From Actinomycetota bacterium (lineage in GTDB: Bacteria > Actinomycetota > Acidimicrobiia > Acidimicrobiales > Iamiaceae), in NCBI GenBank assembly GCA_017882935.1, contig JADGOP010000109.1:1-7342 (forward strand): DNA of 7,342 nt, written 5' to 3'. Shown piece after piece: positions 1-4,422 of this stretch (positions are counted from its first letter, which is position 1; the number at the start of each line of letters is the position of its first letter). Both the position numbers and the translations under genes were made by a program. Below the pieces are notes generated by a model that saw only the letters and a program-made list of their open reading frames with translations, was not told the DNA's origin and ran no database searches.

Positions 1-1
1 C

Positions 2-1357
2 GTCGAGGAACCTCCGCGGCCGGCCCCCCGACTGCTGCCTCGAGGGCGAACGCTGCTGCTGCTGTGCCTGATCGTCCTGGGCGCACTCGGCATCCGGCTC
101 TACGTGCTCGACGCCACCGCGTCACCCATCCCGCCACCGCCCACGGTCACCGACGCCGCGGCCTACCGGCTGCTCGGCACGAACCTGGCGCACGGCCGCG
201 GCTACATCCGCCCGTTCGACCTCCAGCGACAGGGCCGGCACGTGGCGACCGCCGAGTACCCGCCCGTGTTCCCCGCGTTCCTGGCGGCGGCCGACGTCGT
301 CGGGATCTCGTCGGAGACCTGGCAGCGGCGGCTGCTGTGCGTGGTCGGAAGCCTCACGGTGGGCCTGGTCGGGCTGGTCGCCCGACGCTTCGGAGGTGAT
401 GCCGTCGGGCTCGGCGCAGCCGGCCTCGCCGCGCTCCAACCTGCGATGTGGTCCACCGACACGTCCGCGCTGTCCGAACCGCTGGCGGCGTTCCTGGGCA
501 TGGCCATCGTCCTCACCGCGGTGTCCGTCTGGGACCGACCCCGCACCTGGTCGTGGGTGCTGCTGGGTGCGCTCGCGGCGCTCGGCGGCCTGGTGCGCAT
601 CGAGGTCCTCCTCATGGGCGTGCTGCTGATCGTGCCGCTGGCGGTGCACCAGCACGGGGGCGTCCGGCGCCAGCTCTCGTGCGCGGCGCTGGCGTTCGGG
701 GCCATGGTGCTGGTGCTCGCCCCCTGGACGGTGCGCAACTGGCTGACGTTCCACCAGTTCGTCCCCATCTCCGACAACGTCGGGTCTGCGCTGCGCGGCG
801 CCAACTGCGACGGCGCCTACCGCGGCCCGTTCAAGGGGCTTTGGGTCACCAACGTCAACGTGGTCGGCGGCAACCAGGTCGACCCGCAGGGACGGTGCTT
901 CTCGGGCTTCGTCATCACGCGCGGGCAGAACGAGGCCCAGGCGGCCACGGTGCTGCGCAACGACGGCGTGCGCTACGCGCTGCACCACGCGGGCCAGGTC
1001 CCGGGTGTGGTGGCGGTCCGCGTGCTGCGCACAGTCGGGCTGTACCACTTCGACCAACAGGTCAACTTCGCCCGCTTCGAGGGTCGCACCCTCCGCTGGG
1101 ACCGGTGGGGAACGCGGCTGTTCCAGCTCCTGGCGGTGGTGGCCCTCCTGGGCCTCTTCTTCCGACCGCGCGACCACGGACCACGTTGGATCCTCGGCGT
1201 CTCGCTCCTGGCCGTGCTGGTCACCGTCGCCTCCACCTATGGCAACTTCCGGTTCCGCGCCGTCGCCGATCCCGTCGTCGTGGTCCTGGCGGCCCTCGCG
1301 GTGGGGGACTTCGTGCGGTGGTTGCAGGCGCGTGGCGCCGCCCCGGCGCCCTCCTAG
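2..1357 (+). CDS. Glycosyltransferase family 39-like membrane protein, 5' end missing
   Basis: Integral membrane GT-C fold glycosyltransferase of the protein mannosyltransferase / ArnT type, which moves a sugar from a polyprenyl-phosphate donor to an acceptor outside the membrane; donor and acceptor cannot be told here. The frame is open to the left edge: 451 codons are visible. A GTG at 104 is in frame but is not the start, because the typical first membrane helix (LLLLCLIVLGALGIRLYVL) is encoded just before it, at about 56-112. It is followed by the first outer loop with TDAAAY (Asp codon 152-154, the place of the family's catalytic acid) and EYPPVFPAFL. Several hydrophobic segments follow (about 330-440, 480-535, 545-650, 680-735, 1120-1165, 1185-1330), including the LSEPL motif and the C-terminal YGNFRFRAVADP signature typical of the family. 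An outer segment carries two Cys (codons 806-808, 896-898) that could form a disulfide. The stop overlaps the convergent downstream gene. Family confident, substrate unknown. Confidence 0.85.
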   Translation, partial: VEEPPRPAPRLLPRGRTLLLLCLIVLGALGIRLYVLDATASPIPPPPTVTDAAAYRLLGTNLAHGRGYIRPFDLQRQGRHVATAEYPPVFPAFLAAADVVGISSETWQRRLLCVVGSLTVGLVGLVARRFGGDAVGLGAAGLAALQPAMWSTDTSALSEPLAAFLGMAIVLTAVSVWDRPRTWSWVLLGALAALGGLVRIEVLLMGVLLIVPLAVHQHGGVRRQLSCAALAFGAMVLVLAPWTVRNWLTFHQFVPISDNVGSALRGANCDGAYRGPFKGLWVTNVNVVGGNQVDPQGRCFSGFVITRGQNEAQAATVLRNDGVRYALHHAGQVPGVVAVRVLRTVGLYHFDQQVNFARFEGRTLRWDRWGTRLFQLLAVVALLGLFFRPRDHGPRWILGVSLLAVLVTVASTYGNFRFRAVADPVVVVLAALAVGDFVRWLQARGAAPAPS

Positions 1358-2160
1358 CCCAGCCCGGCCGCCGCGAGGCGGGCCTCGATGGTGCGCCCGG
1401 CCGCCAGGTCGAGCTGCCCCCACCGCTCCTCGTCGACGGCCCGCAGCACCGCCTCCGGGAGCAGGCCGACCAGCTCGGCGCCGACCACGTGGCTCCCTGC
1501 GTGGCGTGCGGCCCGGTCGACCAGGTCGTACACGGCCGCCGGGCCCGTCGTCGCCGGGTCGATCAGGTTGAGCGACACCTGGGCGCGGTCGCCCACCGGC
1601 AGCCCGAGCGCCCGGACCGACGGCCCCCTGACCGCGGCGGCGAGGCGGCGGGCGAGCGCCACGTCGGGCGCGGCGAGCCACAGGTTGTAGGCCACCAGCA
1701 GGGGCCGTGCCCCGACGGCGATGGCGCCCGCGGTGGGGTGGGGCGCGGCCGGGCCGTGGTCGGGCCACAGCGTGGTGAACGCCCCGCGGCGCACCTCGGG
1801 GAGCGAGCGCTCGGGCCCGTAGAGGAATGTGGGCACCCCGAGCTCGTCGGCCGCCCACGTGGCGAACCGGTCCCGTGCCCCGAGCGCGGTGGCCGCGTCG
1901 TCGCCCGCGAGGGGCACGAACGGCACCACGTCGACCACGCCGATGCGGGGGTGCACGCCTTCGTGGCGGCCCAGGTCGAGCGCCGCCACCGCAGCCCGCG
2001 TGACCGCCCGCGGCGCGTCTTCGCCGACCAGGGTGAGCACGCTGCGGTTGTGGTGCTCGTCGGCATGGACGTCGAGGAGGGCCCGCCCGGCCGCGGCCGC
2101 GAGGCGCGCGATCAGGTCCTGGTCACGCCCCTCGGAGATGTTGACGACGCACTCGAGCAC
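1354..2160 (-). CDS. ftcD: Glutamate formimidoyltransferase-family protein (single FT domain)
   Basis: 268 residues matching the formiminotransferase domain of FTCD, which in the classical reaction moves a formimino (or, in some bacteria, a formyl) group between tetrahydrofolate and glutamate in the cytoplasm. Visible family motifs: LECVVNISEGRD at the N-terminus, DVHADEHHNRSVLTLVG (30-46), and GRHEGVHPRIGVVDVVPFVPL (64-84), where His70 in GVHPR matches the catalytic His82 of mammalian FTCD; then LYGPE, TAGAIAVGARPLLVAYNLWL and the C-terminal VVGAELVGLLP. The cyclodeaminase domain of mammalian FTCD is absent. I chose the GTG at 2160 because homologues begin right at LECVVN; in-frame GTGs at 2184 and 2256 would add 8 or 32 residues unlike the family, but no start has a clear Shine-Dalgarno site. 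No histidine-degradation genes are nearby, so a role in 5-formyl-tetrahydrofolate handling is as likely as histidine breakdown. It is convergent with the glycosyltransferase and divergent from tatA. Confidence 0.82.
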   Translation of the reverse strand: MLECVVNISEGRDQDLIARLAAAAGRALLDVHADEHHNRSVLTLVGEDAPRAVTRAAVAALDLGRHEGVHPRIGVVDVVPFVPLAGDDAATALGARDRFATWAADELGVPTFLYGPERSLPEVRRGAFTTLWPDHGPAAPHPTAGAIAVGARPLLVAYNLWLAAPDVALARRLAAAVRGPSVRALGLPVGDRAQVSLNLIDPATTGPAAVYDLVDRAARHAGSHVVGAELVGLLPEAVLRAVDEERWGQLDLAAGRTIEARLAAAGLG

Positions 2161-2338
2161 GCCGCATGGTCGCGCGCCCGGCACCCGGTGGTCATCCGTC
2201 CGGGCCGCGGCGCCGAACACCTGTCGAGCCCGTCCCGAGGGAGCACGGGTACCCACGAGCGGCCCGGATCCCGAGGGGACCGGTGCCGCTCCTGGGCGCT
2301 CCGCCCCTTCGGATCTCGATCCGCGAAGACCTACTGCC

Positions 2339-2351
2339 CACCTCTGAGGTG
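2339..2351. promoter_or_regulatory. 13-bp perfect palindrome abutting the tatA -10 box
   Basis: CACCTC-T-GAGGTG is a perfect inverted repeat of 6-bp arms around one base. It ends exactly one base before the candidate -10 hexamer of tatA (2352-2357), so it would occupy the spacer between -35 and -10, a usual place for a repressor or MerR-type site. The right arm also contains GAGG, which would be the ribosome site if a GTG at 2356 were the start. No known operator is recognised; chance is possible in GC-rich DNA. Confidence 0.35.
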
Positions 2352-2357
2352 TACCGT
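2352..2357 (+). promoter_or_regulatory. Candidate -10 box of a leaderless tatA transcript
   Basis: TACCGT fits the actinobacterial -10 pattern TANNNT and is separated from the tatA ATG by 7 bases, so transcription would start at or next to the A of the ATG. The ppk1 start has the same arrangement with the same spacing. No convincing -35 is visible. This box overlaps the alternative GTG start at 2356, so the two readings exclude each other. Confidence 0.45.
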
Positions 2358-2364
2358 GACCCGC

Positions 2365-2571
2365 ATGACATCACCGCTGATTCTCGGCTTCCTCGAAGGA
2401 CCCGAGCTCTTCATCGTGTTGGCCATCGTGCTGGTGCTGTTCGGCGGTACCGCGCTGCCGAAGCTCGCCCGCTCCCTCGGCTCTGCGCAGAAGGAGTTCA
2501 AGAAGGGGCTCTCCGAGAGCGAAGAGGACGAGAAGCCCGCCACCGGGAAGTCCGACAGCACCTCCGCCTGA
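2365..2571 (+). CDS. tatA: Sec-independent protein translocase subunit TatA
   Basis: A 68-residue TatA/E-type protein, the oligomerising subunit that forms the passage for folded proteins bearing twin-arginine signals at the cytoplasmic membrane. Visible: a short N-terminal membrane helix (about residues 13-26, GPELFIVLAIVLVLF), the Phe-Gly hinge at F26-G27, an amphipathic helix with LPKLARSLGSAQKEFKKG (31-48), and an acidic then polar tail (SESEEDEKPATGKSDSTSA). This is the usual order and close to the usual length for short actinobacterial TatA. The start is open: ATG 2365 follows a -10-like TACCGT by 7 bases (leaderless reading, preferred), while an in-frame GTG at 2356 has GAGG 6 bases before it and would add three residues. 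No tatB or tatC is in the window. It is convergent with whiB, 24 bases apart. Confidence 0.9.
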   Translation: MTSPLILGFLEGPELFIVLAIVLVLFGGTALPKLARSLGSAQKEFKKGLSESEEDEKPATGKSDSTSA

Positions 2572-2595
2572 CCCCCCACCAGGTCCGCTACGGCG

Positions 2596-2841
2596 TCACG
2601 ACACGCCGGTGAGCTGACCGCTGCGCCGGCGGCGCAGGATCCGGCGCCGTTCGCGCTCCGAGGTCCCACCCCACACGCCGTGGTCGATGTGCTGTGCCAG
2701 GGCGTACTCCAGGCAAGGCTCCCGCACCGGGCAGGACTCGCAGATCCGTCGGGCCCGGTCGACCCCCACCCCGTCGCTGGGGAAGAAGGTTGCGGGCGGG
2801 TGTTCCCGACAGTTGCCTCGTTGCATCCAGGTCAGGTCCAT
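2596..2841 (-). CDS. WhiB-family iron-sulfur transcriptional regulator
   Basis: An 81-residue WhiB-like (Wbl) protein; these bind a [4Fe-4S] cluster and usually act with the primary sigma factor to control development, stress or redox genes in actinobacteria. The four cluster cysteines are C11, C34, C37 and C43 (C-x2-C-x5-C for the last three), followed by the family's glycine turn GVWGG (55-59), SERERR, and a basic C-terminal tail (RRILRRRRSG) suited to DNA contact. The start at ATG 2841 is set by a strong GGAGG (2846-2850 on the complement) 4 bases upstream and by the family's length; a longer open frame upstream to 3282 has no family support. LEYAL and GVWGG resemble the WhiB2 group more than WhiB1, but I do not assign a paralogue. 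A leader of roughly 110 bases and an upstream repeat array suggest active regulation. Confidence 0.93.
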   Translation of the reverse strand: MDLTWMQRGNCREHPPATFFPSDGVGVDRARRICESCPVREPCLEYALAQHIDHGVWGGTSERERRRILRRRRSGQLTGVS

Positions 2842-2963
2842 GTCGCCTCCGTTCGTGTGCTCCGGGGTTTGCCCGGATCTTCGCCGGGCGGCTCGTCGAG
2901 GACCCCTGGCGCTCGCCGGTACGAGCGGCGTTGGGGGCAGGATCGCGCGAGGCGGCGAAAGCT

Positions 2964-2972
2964 CTTGTAACA
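2964..2972 (-). promoter_or_regulatory. Candidate extended -10 promoter of whiB
   Basis: Read on the minus strand, TGT followed by TACAAG is an extended -10 (TGN plus four of six matches to TATAAT). It would start transcription near 2957 and leave a leader of about 115 bases before the whiB ATG. No -35 match lies 17 bases upstream, but the TGACCC repeat array begins there, as expected for an activator-dependent promoter. The assignment rests on one short motif. Confidence 0.35.
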
Positions 2973-2985
2973 CGCCGCGGCCGGT

Positions 2986-3019
2986 GGCAGGGGTCACTTG
3001 ACCCGGTTTTGACCCTGCC
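2986..3019. repeat. TGACCC half-site array with 11-bp period, upstream of whiB
   Basis: Three copies of a hexamer: GGGTCA (2991-2996, inverted), TGACCC (2999-3004) and TGACCC (3010-3015). The first pair forms an inverted repeat with a two-base centre; the two direct copies are 11 bases apart, one DNA turn, each within TTGACCC. The outer flanks also pair (GGCAGGG 2986-2992 with CCCTGCC 3013-3019). A further TTTGACC lies at 3080-3086. It is most simply a protein-binding site between whiB and the divergent gene at 3112; the core is one base from the PHO-box core TTCACC. Confidence 0.4.
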
Positions 3020-3074
3020 CCCCGCCGCGGACCGTCCCGGCGCTGGTGCCGGGGGTCGCCCGCGCCCCAGGCGG

Positions 3075-3080
3075 TAGGGT
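3075..3080 (+). promoter_or_regulatory. Candidate -10 box for the 3112 gene and ROK kinase
   Basis: TAGGGT fits TANNNT and would place the transcription start near 3087, giving a leader of about 25 bases that includes the AGGAG ribosome site at 3102-3106. No -35 match is apparent. The last T begins another TTTGACC (3080-3086), so a factor recognising that core could sit over the transcription start. Confidence 0.35.
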
Positions 3081-3111
3081 TTGACCGCCCATCCGCCACG
3101 CAGGAGCAGAC

Positions 3112-3384
3112 ATGTCCCAGATCCCGACCCCCGAGCTGGAAGCCCCTGTCGGGCACGCCCGCATCGTCTACCTCGGGCCCGTGTCGCCTCACTGGGATGT
3201 GCAGTCCGACTTCGGCGACCGGGCCCTCATCGACGACTTCCGGGCCCGCGTCATGGCCCGGCTCCAGCTGGTCCCGCCGCACGACCCGCAGTTCCGGCGC
3301 AACCGTGAGCGCGTCGTCCGCGACGCCGAGCGTGAGCGCCTGCTCCTCGAGTGGGACCTCGGCGTCCCCGAAGACGAGGCCTGA
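3112..3384 (+). CDS. Conserved hypothetical protein, 90 residues
   Basis: Not recognised as a named family. The ATG at 3112 has a good AGGAG ribosome site (3102-3106) 5 bases upstream, and codon use matches the neighbours, so it is a real gene. The protein is soluble-looking, with no signal peptide or membrane helix. Residues 1-30 include ARIVYLGPVSPHWDV, which may form a beta strand and loop; residues 36-80 are highly charged and probably helical (DRALIDDFRARVMARLQLV, then FRRNRERVVRDAERERLLLEW); it ends in acidic DLGVPEDEA. No Cys and no obvious catalytic motif. I have the impression that similar short proteins occur in Acidimicrobiia, but cannot verify this. Its stop lies 5 bases before the ROK kinase start, so the two are almost certainly cotranscribed and perhaps functionally linked. 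Confidence 0.8.
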   Translation: MSQIPTPELEAPVGHARIVYLGPVSPHWDVQSDFGDRALIDDFRARVMARLQLVPPHDPQFRRNRERVVRDAERERLLLEWDLGVPEDEA

Positions 3385-3389
3385 GGGCC

Positions 3390-4319
3390 GTGGCCACCGT
3401 CGGGGTCGATCTCGGCGGCACGAAGGTGATGGCCGCGGTGGTCCACCACGGCAAGCCGCACCACCCGGGCAAGGTGCCCACGCCCACCGACGGGCCCGAG
3501 GCGGTGGTCGAGGCCATCGCCACGCTCATCGAGGAGACGGCCGCGGCGAACGACGTCGAGGTCACGCACGTGGGCATCGGGGCACCCGGCAAGGTCGACC
3601 GTGAGGCCGGCGTGCTCGCCCACGCCCCGAACCTGGTCGGCTTCGGCCAGCCCGTGGCGCTGGCCGACATGGTGGCGGCGCGGCTCGGGGGCGACGTTCA
3701 TGTCCGGCTCGACAACGACGTGAGCGTGGCCGCCCTGGGCGAGGGCACCCACGGCGCGGCCGCCGGCTCCGCCGACCTCCTGGCCGTGTGGGTCGGCACC
3801 GGCGTGGGGGGCGGTCTCATCCTCGGCGGCGACCTGCGGCGCGGCGACTCGGGCGGCGCCGGCGAGATCGGCCACACCACGGTCTGGCCCGAGGGTCGCG
3901 TCTGCGGCTGCGGGGGCATCGGCCACCTCGAGGCCTACGCCGGGCGCGCCGCGCTCGAGGCCGAGGCCCGGCGCCGGCACGCAGCGGGGGAGCCCTCGGC
4001 GCTCGTCGACCTCGCCGGCGAGGAGCGGATGAAGTCGAAGATCTTCGCCGAGGCCCTCGACGCGGGCGACCAGGTCGCCACCAGGCTGCTCGACGACGCA
4101 GTGCAGGCCCTCGGTCTGTCGATCGCCTCGGTCGTGACCGTGGTCGACATCGACCTGGTGGTCATCGGCGGTGGCCTCGGAGGCCGCCTGGGCGACCCCT
4201 TCGTGGCGCGCGTCGAGCGCGTCGTGCAGGAGAAGGTGTTCGGCAACCGGCCCGTCCGGCTCGTCACCTCGACGCTGCTCGACTACGCCGGGGTGGTCGG
4301 CGCCGCCGAGCTGTTCTGA
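3390..4319 (+). CDS. ROK-family sugar kinase, glucokinase type
   Basis: 309 residues, usual length for a bacterial ROK glucokinase, a cytoplasmic enzyme that phosphorylates glucose or a related hexose such as N-acetylglucosamine. Motifs in order: phosphate-binding DLGGTK (7-12); GIGAPGKVD (62-70); LDND (107-110) with the likely catalytic base D110 in NDVSVAALGE; GTGVGGG (136-142); GEIGH (158-162), whose His162 is the usual zinc ligand; then C172-G-C174-GGIG-H179-LE, where the third zinc Cys of the ROK signature (CxCGxxGCxE) is His. The C-terminus has VVIGGGLG (257-264) and YAGVVGAAEL. The GTG at 3390 is chosen because the fold begins at once after it; GAGG at 3383-3386 is close but usable. 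An upstream in-frame GTG (3351) would overlap the previous gene and add a basic stretch. Sugar specificity is not decided. The intact zinc loop argues against a polyphosphate-only glucokinase despite ppk1 next door. Confidence 0.88.
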   Translation: MATVGVDLGGTKVMAAVVHHGKPHHPGKVPTPTDGPEAVVEAIATLIEETAAANDVEVTHVGIGAPGKVDREAGVLAHAPNLVGFGQPVALADMVAARLGGDVHVRLDNDVSVAALGEGTHGAAAGSADLLAVWVGTGVGGGLILGGDLRRGDSGGAGEIGHTTVWPEGRVCGCGGIGHLEAYAGRAALEAEARRRHAAGEPSALVDLAGEERMKSKIFAEALDAGDQVATRLLDDAVQALGLSIASVVTVVDIDLVVIGGGLGGRLGDPFVARVERVVQEKVFGNRPVRLVTSTLLDYAGVVGAAELF

Positions 4320-4326
4320 GAGGCCG

Positions 4327-4370
4327 CGCAGGCGTCTCTGGGGCGTCGTTTCGGTGAAGCCCGCGTGAAC
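4327..4370 (-). promoter_or_regulatory. Candidate PHO box (PhoP site) upstream of ppk1, minus orientation
   Basis: Read on the minus strand there are two adjacent 11-base units, GTTCACGCGGG (4360-4370) and CTTCACCGAAA (4349-4359), followed in register by the weaker CGACGCCCCAG and AGACGCCTGCG. The first two match the actinobacterial PHO-box unit G(G/T)TCAYYYR(G/C)G in its core. The site lies about 40 to 60 bases before the ppk1 -10 box, a suitable place for activation, though it points away from ppk1. In Streptomyces ppk is a known PhoP target, which supports the reading. Confidence 0.45.
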
Positions 4371-4409
4371 GCTGCCGGCTCCCCCTTCTTGGTCGGCACC
4401 GACCCGGGG

Positions 4410-4415
4410 TACCCT
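4410..4415 (+). promoter_or_regulatory. Candidate -10 box of a leaderless ppk1 transcript
   Basis: TACCCT fits TANNNT and is followed by exactly 7 bases and the ppk1 ATG, placing the transcription start at or beside the A of the start codon. There is no Shine-Dalgarno sequence in the 20 bases before the ATG, as expected for a leaderless message. TCTTGG at 4387-4392 is a weak -35 candidate at 17 bases. The context GTACC-N-TG-N6-ATG is the same as at tatA. Confidence 0.55.
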
Positions 4416-4422
4416 GCAGCCG

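Noticed and set aside
122..1858. 578-codon minus-strand frame across the glycosyltransferase and part of the formiminotransferase
   Set aside because: Low-complexity Arg/Gly/Pro/Ala-rich translation that crosses two genes with clear family motifs in other frames; a GC-content shadow.
2161..2355. Possible small gene or RNA between the formiminotransferase and tatA
   Set aside because: No start with a ribosome site, no tRNA or riboswitch-like structure was seen; only the tatA promoter elements at the right end can be supported.
2998..3003. TTGACC as a -35 box for a plus-strand promoter
   Set aside because: The bases 16 to 19 downstream (around 3020-3030) are all G/C with no TANNNT; the same holds for the copy at 3009. 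The repeats are better explained as protein-binding half-sites.
2842..3282. N-terminal extension of the WhiB frame up to 3282
   Set aside because: The strong GGAGG before ATG 2841 and the usual WhiB length set the start; the extension is unlike any WhiB and overlaps the divergent gene.
3390..4319. Polyphosphate-dependent glucokinase (PPGK) assignment for the ROK kinase, suggested by ppk1 next door
   Set aside because: PPGK proteins are shorter and, as far as I recall, lack the CxCG zinc loop present here, so an ATP-type ROK kinase is more likely. A polyphosphate versus ATP assay would settle it.
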